Assembly: GCF_011305535.1 (NCBI RefSeq)
Contig: NZ_CP049906.1
Span: forward strand, 496,001 to 560,000
Length of the DNA stretch: 64,000 nucleotides
DNA from: Diaphorobacter sp. HDW4B
Lineage (GTDB): Bacteria > Pseudomonadota > Gammaproteobacteria > Burkholderiales > Burkholderiaceae_C
Direction: 5' to 3'
Shown: piece after piece, positions 34,579-43,338 of the stretch
How the letters are laid out: each line of letters begins with the position of its first letter
How positions within the stretch are numbered: the stretch's first letter is position 1
The notes under the pieces: model-generated
Told to the model about the DNA's origin: nothing
Databases searched by the model: none
The model's input: the letters and a program-made list of their open reading frames with translations, nothing else
Made by a program: the position numbers and the translations under genes

Positions 34579-35502
34579 TCACGTCACCTCAAACCAGTGG
34601 GTTCGATGGACGCCACGGGTGCGGCCGGTCTTGCGCTCTGGATGGTCGTAAACAGCCCGCATGGTCTCCCGTTCCACGCAGTAAAGCGCGGCGCCGATTG
34701 CCGCTGGCTTGGTCCCGAACGGCGCTACTGCCAGACGGTTGCAATGGCTGCCGGCAAGGCCACGGTGAACCTCCTGCAGTAGCATGAAGGCACTCCGAGG
34801 ATTGTTCGCACCGCTGAATCGTACCGAAGGGCTGTGCTGCTCAATGAGCCGAGTGTTGGCCAGCAGGGCGTGCATGTCCCAGGTGGCCTGAAACGGCGGA
34901 ATGCCGAATACGACGGTGACATCGGTATAGAAGTGTCCGTCATCTTCGCTGAGGACTCTGGACAGGCGCGCCCCTTCAAATCCAAGGAATGCCACCAGAT
35001 GGGCTTTGCTCCCTCCAGAGAGCATGGGCGTGAAGGCGGGTATTGCGTTCTTGGCCCGAAAGGTTGACGTGAGGTCGAACGCGCTGCCAGGTACAGCCGC
35101 CTCTTGTGGCGGCCGGCGCACGTACTCGGTGGGTTCTGTATAGATGAACACGCAGCGTGCCGAGGTGAAGGTCAACCGCCGGTACGCGAGAAGGATCAGC
35201 GCAATCTCTGGAAACTCCATCGTGGTTGCGTCGATGGTAATGCTCGTTGCAGGAAACTTGCGCGGCAAGTCTTGCAAATCATCGGCTCGGAAAACCTCGC
35301 CGCCCACGGTAAGTTCAAAGCTCTTGGGATTGTACTGAACCATTGCTGACATGCGCGCTAGAGCTCGTGTATGCGGCACAGAGAATCTGCTGCGGTCATC
35401 CAGATCTTCGCGGCCAAAGAATGCCATGTCGAGGGTGCCAGCCGCTTGCGCAAGGTCGGCGGCATCCACCACATCCTGTCGAATGAATCTCATGGCTGCC
35501 AT
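34579..35502 (-). CDS. Uncharacterised third protein of the PRTase-ATPase operon
   Basis: Protein of 307 residues; the ATG at 35502 overlaps the ATPase stop by one base. No catalytic family recognised. Visible features are the motif SITIDATTMEFPEIALILLAY, a strand and helix pattern with FIYTEPTEYVRR, and a C-terminal block VAPFGTKPAAIGAALYCV followed by RAVYDHPERKTGRTRGV. The latter recalls a group of island-borne proteins with a G-x-K-P block and a final tyrosine-proline strand. It may be the effector or a scaffold for the ATPase; this is inference. Confidence 0.7.
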   Translation of the reverse strand: MAAMRFIRQDVVDAADLAQAAGTLDMAFFGREDLDDRSRFSVPHTRALARMSAMVQYNPKSFELTVGGEVFRADDLQDLPRKFPATSITIDATTMEFPEIALILLAYRRLTFTSARCVFIYTEPTEYVRRPPQEAAVPGSAFDLTSTFRAKNAIPAFTPMLSGGSKAHLVAFLGFEGARLSRVLSEDDGHFYTDVTVVFGIPPFQATWDMHALLANTRLIEQHSPSVRFSGANNPRSAFMLLQEVHRGLAGSHCNRLAVAPFGTKPAAIGAALYCVERETMRAVYDHPERKTGRTRGVHRTHWFEVT

Positions 35503-37493
35503 CAGAAGAGTTGTCCGGTACTGCTCTGGGCGGTACGCTCGGGCTCGACCAGCTCCTTCAGCAGCGACTCAAACGCCAGCGATGACTGAGACAGGATGGT
35601 GTTGACCTGCGTGGCCTTGAGAGTGAGCTTTCTTCGCTTGCGGTAGCTCACACCAAAGCGAGGTGCGAAGATGCGGTTGAGAACCCAGTCGGACTGGGCC
35701 ACGTCGTAGTCGCGCTTGTTCTTGGTATCAGGCTCTTCATAGAGCACCGACCAGGTCCGGGCCTCCTTGAGCACCAACAAGGCGTCCTCGCTCAGCCCTT
35801 CCTTGTCCGCATGGTCGATCGAGAAGTGATTGACCTCGGGCTCGCTCTGGCTCGGCCTTCGGTTGAGAGCTTCAAAGATCGCACCTAGGCGGCGCACCAT
35901 CTCGCGCAGCCTTTCTCCATGCAAGCCCAGTTGAGGCACGTCTTCGAACATTGCATCCGAGACCTGGCGGGCTGCTTGGGCTTGCTGCTTGTAGCTCACG
36001 GGCTCAATGTCATTGCGATCTGAATTCTCAAACTCGAGCAAGAGCGTCACATGGCACAGCTCCTGGAAGTAACGCAGGCTGGGGCGGGCGAGTTGGCAGA
36101 AACGATCAAAGCCAGCGTAGAGCAGATTTTCGCGCTGCGGCAGGCCTGCGTAGAGGTGGAAGAGACACCCATAGAGGTTGTTGTCCACCCATCCCCCAAC
36201 CTTGTAGAACGGATCACCTGGACCGTCGCCCTTGTCATCCTTGAGTTCAATAAAGGCATGCAACGCGGCCGAGGGATCGCTCGCACGGTTCACGAGGGCA
36301 CCGAGCACGACACTCGCCCTGGGCTTGGCAGCATCGACCAGTGACGCACCCGTGTACTCCTTCTTGAGCCCATGTCTGCCCAGCCCCTTGTCGATCATCT
36401 CGATCAGACGGCGCTTCAGCGGATCGTCGCGGAGTACCTCACGCGCGATGTCCGTGGAGGTAAGGCGAGGAAGAAGCTCGCGCACACGGCCGACCACCTT
36501 GGTCCGGTAGTCACTGGTCAGTCGATAGGACAGGTCCTTGCGATCGTAGAGCTTTTGCGGAACGAAGGCTGGGCAGTCGAAACTCACTCCCTTGAGGTAC
36601 AGCCGCAGCAAAAACAACTCGGCAGCGAGCAACTCGAACTCTGTGACTGAAGACAGCAGCTCTTCGAGGTCGATCTTTCGCAGGTCGTGCATCTCGACAA
36701 TTCGCTCGTCGCTGCTCGTCTTGAAGTCTGTCACTGCTCCGCGCTTATGCGCGATGTGGACGGCCAGGCGCAGGTGGGGGTGCTTGATGGAGTCGCAGAT
36801 GACCATGCGTTGCACTTCAACGAGATTCTCGAACTCGTCGATGAATGCTCGGAAGGACAGAGCTTTCAGGCGGGGCGATGACCGCGCCAGATCTTCGGCA
36901 AGCCTGGGCAGCACTGTGGCGAACGACAGAAACATTGGCTGCGCGTAGCTTCTTGGATTGCGGACCCAAAGGTCGAGCTCGCTGAGTCTCAAGTCGACAA
37001 AGGTGCCAAGCTCACTCACGGTTGAGACCTGCTGGTTGAACTGCAGCGCGAGCGCAGGGCTGATCCGCTGAGACATCACATCCAATGGGCCGGCTGCAAG
37101 GTCGGCAGACGCGATGTTCAAGAGTGCCTGATAGGCCTCCGCCAGCAGTTGGAGAGTGACGTAGTGCGAGAACGCCAGCCGGGACTGTTCAGGGCCTAAC
37201 CAAGAGGACGTCATGAGAGAGCAGAAGCCGGTATCGGGGCGAAGGTACAGCCCAACGCTCTCCAGTGCGGAGTCGTCGATCCCCAGCTTCTTCGGACTGA
37301 AGGTAGTGCTGTGGCAGAAATGGCGGATGAACATCGTCTTGCCGCAGCCTCGGCCACCCAAGATGCGCACCGATTTAGTGTCGGCGAAGATGCTGATGCG
37401 GTTGAAGAATGGCGGAACGATGAACTGGTCCGAGACGTCGGCTGGCAGTTGCTCGGCCCGGTTCTTGAGGAATGCTTCGGCAAGGATGGACAC
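35502..37493 (-). CDS. ORC/CDC6-like P-loop ATPase of a conflict-type operon
   Basis: Large ATPase of 663 residues. Walker A is GGRGCGKT (about 46-53) and Walker B is FIDEFE (about 217-222), a form usual in ORC/CDC6-like and STAND-like ATPases. The remainder is helical and charged with no membrane segments or protease motifs. It starts 9 bp behind the PRTase-like gene and ends inside the start of the third gene. I recall that comparative work on bacterial conflict systems paired ORC-CDC6-like ATPases with phosphoribosyltransferase-like proteins, but I cannot verify that here. Confidence 0.75.
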   Translation of the reverse strand: MSILAEAFLKNRAEQLPADVSDQFIVPPFFNRISIFADTKSVRILGGRGCGKTMFIRHFCHSTTFSPKKLGIDDSALESVGLYLRPDTGFCSLMTSSWLGPEQSRLAFSHYVTLQLLAEAYQALLNIASADLAAGPLDVMSQRISPALALQFNQQVSTVSELGTFVDLRLSELDLWVRNPRSYAQPMFLSFATVLPRLAEDLARSSPRLKALSFRAFIDEFENLVEVQRMVICDSIKHPHLRLAVHIAHKRGAVTDFKTSSDERIVEMHDLRKIDLEELLSSVTEFELLAAELFLLRLYLKGVSFDCPAFVPQKLYDRKDLSYRLTSDYRTKVVGRVRELLPRLTSTDIAREVLRDDPLKRRLIEMIDKGLGRHGLKKEYTGASLVDAAKPRASVVLGALVNRASDPSAALHAFIELKDDKGDGPGDPFYKVGGWVDNNLYGCLFHLYAGLPQRENLLYAGFDRFCQLARPSLRYFQELCHVTLLLEFENSDRNDIEPVSYKQQAQAARQVSDAMFEDVPQLGLHGERLREMVRRLGAIFEALNRRPSQSEPEVNHFSIDHADKEGLSEDALLVLKEARTWSVLYEEPDTKNKRDYDVAQSDWVLNRIFAPRFGVSYRKRRKLTLKATQVNTILSQSSLAFESLLKELVEPERTAQSSTGQLF

Positions 37494-37502
37494 GCGTTCT
37501 CC

Positions 37503-38414
37503 CTAGCGATCAAAAAGGGGTTCCCACTGCGCCGATCGAATCGACAGCATGGGCAGAGAGTTGTTTGGAACAGCATGCTCGAAAGCCACAAGCAAATCCA
37601 GGCAGTGGGGAGTACTGGCCGGAATGCCATTTCGCGCGCACAACTTCGCGACATGGTCTCGCACGTTTTGCACGGTGTTGGCTTGGTCGACGCCCCATAT
37701 ATGGGGCGCGGTCGCTGATCCGCGAAAGAACTGGTGGCTGCTGTCGAGCGTCTCCACGGCAAGGATCTGCAGCCAGGGGAGCGCCTTCTTCAGGTTGCTC
37801 AAGCCTTGACCAAATGCGAGCAGGGGGCAATAGACCAAGCACCGCTTCTTCGAGTGTTCTTCGAGCTCGTAGTGGCTTGCGAAGCTCTTGAACTGCTGAC
37901 CGGAGCCGACCAGATCATCGATGAAGATGAGCACTTTCACGTCTTCGAGTAGCTCCTTCAGCCGTTCGGGTCGGCAGAGCAATGGCTTTGCCACGTTCAG
38001 GTGGCGCTTGAACTGGCGAATCATCACAGCGCCGCTCTTTCCAGGCGTCTTCTCGAAGGCGCCATCCACCGCCACGATCCGAATCGGCGACTTGGCGGTG
38101 CCATTGTTCAGCGCTTCGTAGATGGTTTCCAGATCCGCAAAAGACCATCCGCCATGCTCGCGCAAGACGCGTGGGAGCTCGCATTCCATGAGGTGCTGGA
38201 AGGAGCTCTTTACCATCGCGTCAGAACGATAAGTCAAGCCATTGAGAAGATGGGCCGCGAGATACTTGTCCTCGAGGGATACAAAGTTGGCCAACCAGTT
38301 GTTCAGCCGGATGGGATCGATCCCTGTGATGATGCCTTTGCGCAGCAGCAGCCGAAACCGTAGGTCGACGTCCTGAAAGAAGCCTGACTGGTCTGTGGGT
38401 ACATGAAATGCCAT
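37503..38414 (-). CDS. Phosphoribosyltransferase-like protein (PRTase fold, conflict-type)
   Basis: Protein of 303 residues from the ATG at 38414, with GGGAG about ten bases upstream. VLIFIDDLVGSGQQF at about residues 161-175 is the PRPP-binding loop of type I phosphoribosyltransferases (hydrophobic strand, two acids, small residues). RIVAVDGAFEKTPGKSG may form the preceding strand and loop. The N-terminal 100 residues (FRLLLRKGIITGIDPI onward) are helical. No nucleobase-salvage gene lies near; coupling to the ATPase suggests a signalling or nucleotide-modifying role in defence. Confidence 0.7.
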   Translation of the reverse strand: MAFHVPTDQSGFFQDVDLRFRLLLRKGIITGIDPIRLNNWLANFVSLEDKYLAAHLLNGLTYRSDAMVKSSFQHLMECELPRVLREHGGWSFADLETIYEALNNGTAKSPIRIVAVDGAFEKTPGKSGAVMIRQFKRHLNVAKPLLCRPERLKELLEDVKVLIFIDDLVGSGQQFKSFASHYELEEHSKKRCLVYCPLLAFGQGLSNLKKALPWLQILAVETLDSSHQFFRGSATAPHIWGVDQANTVQNVRDHVAKLCARNGIPASTPHCLDLLVAFEHAVPNNSLPMLSIRSAQWEPLFDR

Positions 38415-38531
38415 TCTTATGGTCTCCCTGCGAGTGCAGTTTATCTTCAATGCTGAGGGCACCCGCAGCATCACCGCCGAAAATGACCAACAGTGGTCGC
38501 CCAAAGAGCAGGAGCTGATGAGCACCTGAGG

Positions 38532-38880
38532 CTAATTGCGGCCCTTCGCGAAGTCCATCACGAGCGTCTGCAACCAGCCTATTCCACCCGCTGAGGCTCC
38601 GAAGGCATTTCGGGCGACGTGCTCAATTAAGTTTTCGGCCTGGGAGATCCACGCGGCAGGTGCCTGTCTGCTTCGAGGCAGGCAGCGTAATGCTTTTGTC
38701 GCTGCACCATCGCCTGGAGATTCTTTCCGGCCTGCGCTATGACGTCCGCGACATGAGCTTCCACATCTAAAGCCGCCTTGCACCGCGCAGTAAAGCTCCT
38801 GGCGGATTGCATCAACTCGACTTACCTTTTCGCCTGCAGCCCATATCTGTGTGGCACCGAGAACAACCTTGTTTGTCGAT
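38532..38880 (-). pseudogene. Frameshifted remnant of an unidentified gene
   Basis: On the minus strand three protein-like pieces follow each other in shifting frames. The first is KVVLGATQIWAAGEKVSRVD, about 38865-38800. The second is AALDVEAHVADVIAQAGKNL, about 38785-38670. The third is AENLIEHVARNAFGASAGG, about 38645-38532, ending WLQTLVMDFAKGRN and a stop. Joined they would give about 115 residues. At least two frameshifts separate them and the 5' end is lost. I do not recognise the family. Confidence 0.5.
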
Positions 38881-38916
38881 GCAGGCTGAGTAGGGGACTT
38901 CCTTGGATTGTGGTTT

Positions 38917-38940
38917 AGCCATATACTTATCCATATGGCT
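38917..38940. promoter_or_regulatory. Inverted repeat over the arsR-type start codon
   Basis: AGCCATAT and ATATGGCT form perfect 8-bp arms separated by 8 bases; the right arm contains the ATG at 38935. This geometry fits an ArsR/SmtB-family operator, with autoregulation inferred. Confidence 0.5.
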
Positions 38941-39303
38941 AACTATTCAGTCTCTCTGAACCAGGTATTCCATGCACTGGCGGACCCGACCCGGTGTGCC
39001 ATCGTGTGTGCGCTGATCGGCGGAGCCCAGACCGTGTCGGCATTGGCGGCGCCTTTTGACATGGCGCTGCCATCCTTCCTGAAGCACCTGACGGTACTGG
39101 AGAGCAGCGGCTTGATCCGCAGCAGCAAGCAGGGGCGCACACGCACCTGTGAACTGGTGCCGGAGGGGCTGCGCCAGGCAGAGCAGTGGTTGGCCGAGCA
39201 GCGCGCCATGTGGGAGGCTCGATCCGACCGCATGGCTGCATTCGTCGAACGCCTTCACCAAGAGGAGCAACACCATGCCCAACAACGACGCCAACGCGGC
39301 TGA
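38935..39303 (+). CDS. ArsR-family transcriptional regulator
   Basis: Winged-helix regulator of 122 residues from the ATG at 38935. It has the pattern NQVFHALADPTRCAIVCAL, then LPSFLKHLTVLESSGLI as the recognition helix and KQGRTRTCELVPEGL as the wing. The metal-site cysteines of ArsR/SmtB are not present. The branch that pairs with SRPBCC proteins usually has no metal sensing. It overlaps the following SRPBCC gene by 29 bp. Confidence 0.9.
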   Translation: MANYSVSLNQVFHALADPTRCAIVCALIGGAQTVSALAAPFDMALPSFLKHLTVLESSGLIRSSKQGRTRTCELVPEGLRQAEQWLAEQRAMWEARSDRMAAFVERLHQEEQHHAQQRRQRG

Positions 39304-39760
39304 TACCCGCGATCTGGTCATCATCCGCACCTTGCGAGCACCGCGCGCGACCCTGTGGCGGGCCTGGACAGAGCCCGAGCTGCTGAAGGAATGGTGGTGT
39401 CCCAAGCCCTGGACCACTGAGGTCCGCGCCTTCGAACTGCGCCCCGGCGGCGCCTTTCACACCACAATGCGCGGCCCCGAGGGCGGTGTCAGCGACAACC
39501 CTGGCAGCTTTCTGGAAATTGTGTCGCAGAAGCGCCTCGTATTCACCTCCATGCTGCTGGGCGGCTGGCGTCCACACGTGCCCTGGATAGGCTTCACGGC
39601 GGTCATCACGATGGAGGACGAAGGGGCCGGTAGCCGCTACACGACCCGCGTGATGCACCCGGACGATACCGCCCGCGAGCAGCACGAGAAGCTCGGCTTC
39701 TTTGAGGGTTGGGGCACCGTCATCACCCAGCTCGATTTATTCGCGCTCTCCCTTCGTTGA
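39275..39760 (+). CDS. SRPBCC/AHSA1-family protein
   Basis: Protein of 161 residues from the ATG at 39275 (GAGGAG upstream). The AHSA1-type pattern is plain: IIRTLRAPRATLWRAWTEPE, LLKEWWCPKPW, ELRPGGAFHTTMRGPEG. The fold has a hydrophobic cavity for a small ligand. Together with the ArsR gene and a second SRPBCC gene it forms a widespread three-gene unit, for which a stress- or ligand-responsive role is supposed. Confidence 0.9.
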   Translation: MPNNDANAADTRDLVIIRTLRAPRATLWRAWTEPELLKEWWCPKPWTTEVRAFELRPGGAFHTTMRGPEGGVSDNPGSFLEIVSQKRLVFTSMLLGGWRPHVPWIGFTAVITMEDEGAGSRYTTRVMHPDDTAREQHEKLGFFEGWGTVITQLDLFALSLR

Positions 39761-39771
39761 AAGGAATCCCC

Positions 39772-40179
39772 ATGCAGATCACTGTTGAAACCACCGTTGC
39801 CGCACCGGTCGCCCAGGTCTGGAAGGCCTACATCACGCCCTCGGACATCATGCGCTGGAACGCCGCGTCCGACGACTGGCACACCACGGCTGCCACGGTC
39901 GACCTGCGCGTGGGCGGCGCATTCTCATCCCGCATGGAGGCCAAGGACGGCAGCATGGGATTCGACTTCGCGGGCACCTACACGAAGATCGAGGACCGGC
40001 AGTTGATCGAATACGCCTTTGGCGACCGCGCGGCGCAGGTGACGTTTACCGAAGGGCCGCAAGGCGTGGCGGTGCACGTGCGTTTTGATGCGGAGAACGA
40101 ATTCCCGGTGGAGCAACAGCAGCAAGGCTGGCAGAGTATTCTGGATCGTTTCAAGGCCTATGTGGAAGCCCATACCTGA
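39772..40179 (+). CDS. SRPBCC-family protein
   Basis: Protein of 135 residues from the ATG at 39772, with GAAAGGA upstream. Family blocks are VETTVAAPVAQVWKAYITP, IMRWNAASDDWHTTAATVDL and GFDFAGTYTKIEDRQLIEY. It ends WQSILDRFKAYVEAH as usual for small AHSA1 proteins. It lies 11 bp behind the first SRPBCC gene. A 274-bp gap without recognisable features follows. Confidence 0.9.
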   Translation: MQITVETTVAAPVAQVWKAYITPSDIMRWNAASDDWHTTAATVDLRVGGAFSSRMEAKDGSMGFDFAGTYTKIEDRQLIEYAFGDRAAQVTFTEGPQGVAVHVRFDAENEFPVEQQQQGWQSILDRFKAYVEAHT

Positions 40180-40453
40180 TCCCAGGATCCATGCGCATGC
40201 GCCGAGGCGTAGCCAGTTGCATCGAGACTGCTTGTGTCTGAAGCGAGACCTGTACGGCTACCGAGACACCGTTGAGTAAATGTCCGGAATTAGGACGCGG
40301 CAGACCCTGGCAAGGCAACACGAACGTCTCAGGTCAGCCTATAACGACTTCAAGAGAGAAGGGCAGTCCTTTTGCTGTTAGCCTTACTCGGTCGGCAGGG
40401 CCTCTGCCATGTCAACCCCGGCCATCGTGCCTCATTTGAAAAGAGAGACCTCT

Positions 40454-40963
40454 ATGACAAGTCCGCTGTACATCGCCTCAGTTCCCGTCTTGCAGCAGAT
40501 GCTGCGTGCCTTGTCCGATGTGCTCAAGAAGGCCGAAGACCACGCGACACAAAAAAATATCGATCCAAATGCGTTGCTGCAGGCGCGGTTGTTTCCCGAT
40601 ATGTTTCCGCTGATACGTCAGGTGCAGATCGCCTCGGATTTCTCCAAGGGCATCGCCTCCCGCCTCGCTGGTGCAGAAGTGCCATCTTGGCCCGACTCGG
40701 AAGCTAGCTTCGCCGACCTTCAAGCGTTGATCTCCAAGGCGCTGGTCCATCTGGAAACTTTCAAGCCCGAGCAATTTGATCTCAGCGAAAGCCGCGAAAT
40801 CGTATTGCGCCCCGGCACGCCCAAGGAAAAGAAACTGATCGCGAGTACATATCTTCTGCATTACGGTCTGCCGCAGTTCTTCTTCCATGTGACTACGGCC
40901 TATGACATCTTGCGCCACAACGGTGTCGAGATTGGCAAACGCGACTATATGGGTGCCTATTAA
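40454..40963 (+). CDS. DUF1993-family protein
   Basis: Protein of 169 residues from the ATG at 40454. It matches DUF1993: IASVPVLQQMLRALSDVLKK at the start, ARLFPDMFPLIRQVQIASD, and a C-terminal YLLHYGLPQFFFHVTTAYDI with GVEIGKRDYMG. This is a DinB-like helical fold of unknown function. It stands alone; the 267 bp to the next gene show nothing recognisable. Confidence 0.85.
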   Translation: MTSPLYIASVPVLQQMLRALSDVLKKAEDHATQKNIDPNALLQARLFPDMFPLIRQVQIASDFSKGIASRLAGAEVPSWPDSEASFADLQALISKALVHLETFKPEQFDLSESREIVLRPGTPKEKKLIASTYLLHYGLPQFFFHVTTAYDILRHNGVEIGKRDYMGAY

Positions 40964-41230
40964 CACGAGCGGCGTCACTCGGTCACCGCCTCTTGGTCGC
41001 AGCTAGCGCCTCCATTGCTGCGCAAATCCAGCAAATGGTCGATAGGGGTGCAATTTGCTCAACACCGCTTCAGTTTCGCAGCGGAAGCGGTCAATGAGTG
41101 CCCTGCGAGGCCACAGTACCAATTACAGTGCGGTCACTGCTATATCGGGCACTACGCGAAGCGAATGTCCGGTCGTTGGGTAACGACTGACGGCACTCGC
41201 TAAGATGACGGATTTGCCCGCAGCGACATT

Positions 41231-42448
41231 ATGAAAATCTTCTGGTCTTGGCAGTCCGACACACCAGCGGCAGAAGGCCGCAACTTCATCAAGACATCTT
41301 TGAGCGCAGCCCTAGCCCAGTTGGCCAATGAGTTTGAGTGGTCTGAAGCCGAGCGTGCGGAGCTTGACCATGACACCAAAGACGTTCCTGGCTTAGCTCC
41401 TATCGCAGACACGATTTTCGAGAAGATCGACAACGCGACCATCTTTGTCGCGGACATCACGCCAACGGGAGCGACGCCAGATGGCAAGAAGAAGACACCA
41501 AATCCCAATGTTCTGATCGAGCTGGGATATGCGCTCAAGTCACTAGGCCCACAGCGCGTTGTTTTGGTTGCCAATGGCGCCGGTGGATTCCGACCGGAAG
41601 ACCTCCCTTTTGACCTACGCCATCGCCGCGGGCCAGTAACTTACGACGTTAAGTTGGATGCCGACAAGGCCACAAAGGACAAAGCTATGAAGGCCTTGAC
41701 CAGCGACCTGGCCTCTGCACTGCGAACGAATCTGAAAAGCATAGCTACGCCAGTTGGCGAGGAATTCCCTCTGCATCCTTCGCTGCAGGAAGACCGCGCA
41801 CTCTGGTTCGACCGTTCTCAATCGATAGGTTTGCACGACAACGAAAAGGGGATGCTTCGACAGGGGCCTGCCTTAGCCTATCTCCGCGTTTCGGCTTCGG
41901 GCTGGTCTGGCGAGAAGCCAAGCAGGCGCACCATCAAAGACTTGGGCATCGCAGCGTTTGGCGAGTGGGCAAATGGCTCTGGGCTAGTGCCCAATGAACT
42001 GGGCGTACTTGCTGGAGGGTGGCATCGGAGCACAAGTGAGGTCAGCGCCCTCACGCAGTGGTTCGATAAGACAGGCGAGATTTGGGGCGTCTCCCCTGCA
42101 TATGGGTTCCAAAGCAAGGGACGTTTGCAGTTGGCCACCGTAGCTCTCGCTAAGCAATGGCGCAAGCGACTCCGCGAATGGATTGCACTTTTCAAGCGGC
42201 TGGGTGCCAATGGCCCCTATCGCGTAGAAGCTGGATTGACGGGCATCCAAGACATTTACTGGCCGGTCGATTTCGATTTCTTCGAGCTTCCGAGATGCTT
42301 GGATCCGGAGGTGGTGATCGTGCGCAGTGACAAGGAATGGGATGAAGCGGCACAACTGCGATTATTGACCGACGTCTTTAGCAAGATCTGCGACAGCTTT
42401 GCAATGGAGAGGCTTCAAAGCAGCGAAGTGGCCGACATGAGCGCTTAA
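41231..42448 (+). CDS. TIR-like domain protein, probable defence effector
   Basis: Protein of 405 residues. The first 150 residues show a TIR-like nucleotide-binding fold: IFWSWQSDTPAAEGRNFI for strand A and the following loop, DNATIFVADITPTG, then PNPNVLIELGYALKSLG, where the glutamate occupies the place of the TIR catalytic residue. The C-terminal 250 residues are unlike any family I know and may be a sensor. TIR-like enzymes degrade NAD+ or make signals in antiphage systems. The gene is single, with no partner in the same direction. Confidence 0.65.
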   Translation: MKIFWSWQSDTPAAEGRNFIKTSLSAALAQLANEFEWSEAERAELDHDTKDVPGLAPIADTIFEKIDNATIFVADITPTGATPDGKKKTPNPNVLIELGYALKSLGPQRVVLVANGAGGFRPEDLPFDLRHRRGPVTYDVKLDADKATKDKAMKALTSDLASALRTNLKSIATPVGEEFPLHPSLQEDRALWFDRSQSIGLHDNEKGMLRQGPALAYLRVSASGWSGEKPSRRTIKDLGIAAFGEWANGSGLVPNELGVLAGGWHRSTSEVSALTQWFDKTGEIWGVSPAYGFQSKGRLQLATVALAKQWRKRLREWIALFKRLGANGPYRVEAGLTGIQDIYWPVDFDFFELPRCLDPEVVIVRSDKEWDEAAQLRLLTDVFSKICDSFAMERLQSSEVADMSA

Positions 42449-42731
42449 CTGTCATTGGCAGGAGCAGTCTCGCTGACCGCTTACAGCCTTTTCCTGTCGT
42501 TCGTAAACGTCCCCCGAACAACAACTCATGGTCGAGAGCGTCAGTTCGCAGACACACCACCACAAAGCTGTTGCGACTTGGATTGGTACTTCTTGAGTCA
42601 GCAGACGACTGCCTCACAAACAATGCGACAAACCGATCTGTGACGTTTTTGGGTTTGAGTACCAGAACTCCATCGCCATCGCAAGCGGATTCCTTCCGCC
42701 AGTGAAGCAGAGGTTAGGGAGGAGGGTACCC

Positions 42732-43313
42732 GTGGTGACTCCCTACATTGGGGTCACCATGACCTCCTTCGACCTGCACCAGCCCGTCCTCGAATCGCAA
42801 TTCAAGTCGCGCCAGCCCGAAACGGAATTCCCGCATTTCGGGCGCGATGCGCTTGATCGCAACCACGCGGTTTTCAGCATCATCGAGCACCTGAATGCCT
42901 TGCATCTCAATGACTGGGCACCTCATCTTCTGGGCTGGCTCTCGCACTATGACGGGCTGGAGCTGTACGCCGAAGACGATCCGCATGTGTGCGTACGGCA
43001 GGTTCTTTTCCATCTGCGCGTCCGCATCCGTTCGAGACAGGAGCTGCCATCTCAACAGATCAAGGAGATGATCGTTGATCGCATTCTGGACTCGAACTTT
43101 GTGTACTACCGCGCCCATTGGGGCATCGATCTCGTGGCCGACGAGAACTCCCGCGTCTGGCGTCCGCTGGAGCAAAGCTGGTTCAACTTCCTGCAGGAGG
43201 GCGATCCCCATGCGCCGCTCGAAGCGCTTCACATCTGGATGACGGACAAGCATCCCAAACCCACGATGACGGAGCTGCGCGGCCATCTGCTTGGGGCAGC
43301 AACGTCTCGATGA
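42732..43313 (+). CDS. Hypothetical protein upstream of relaxase, 193 residues
   Basis: A GTG at 42732 is preceded by GGGAGGAGGG, so I prefer it; ATG at 42759 is an alternative. A 6-bp inverted repeat (GGTGAC/GTCACC) sits between these two starts. The protein is acidic and helical (DALDRNHAVFSIIEHLNALH; LPSQQIKEMIVDRILDSNF; WFNFLQEGDPHAPLEALHIW). It resembles the small proteins found beside relaxase genes in integrative elements but I cannot name the family. It lies 25 bp ahead of the relaxase gene. Confidence 0.6.
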   Translation: MVTPYIGVTMTSFDLHQPVLESQFKSRQPETEFPHFGRDALDRNHAVFSIIEHLNALHLNDWAPHLLGWLSHYDGLELYAEDDPHVCVRQVLFHLRVRIRSRQELPSQQIKEMIVDRILDSNFVYYRAHWGIDLVADENSRVWRPLEQSWFNFLQEGDPHAPLEALHIWMTDKHPKPTMTELRGHLLGAATSR

Positions 43314-43338
43314 TGAGCAGGTCAGGTCCTGCACAGGC

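Noticed and set aside
34794-35605. Short plus-strand frames opposite the third cassette gene
   Set aside because: They are antisense to the coupled operon and lack ribosome sites; the minus-strand frame explains the region.
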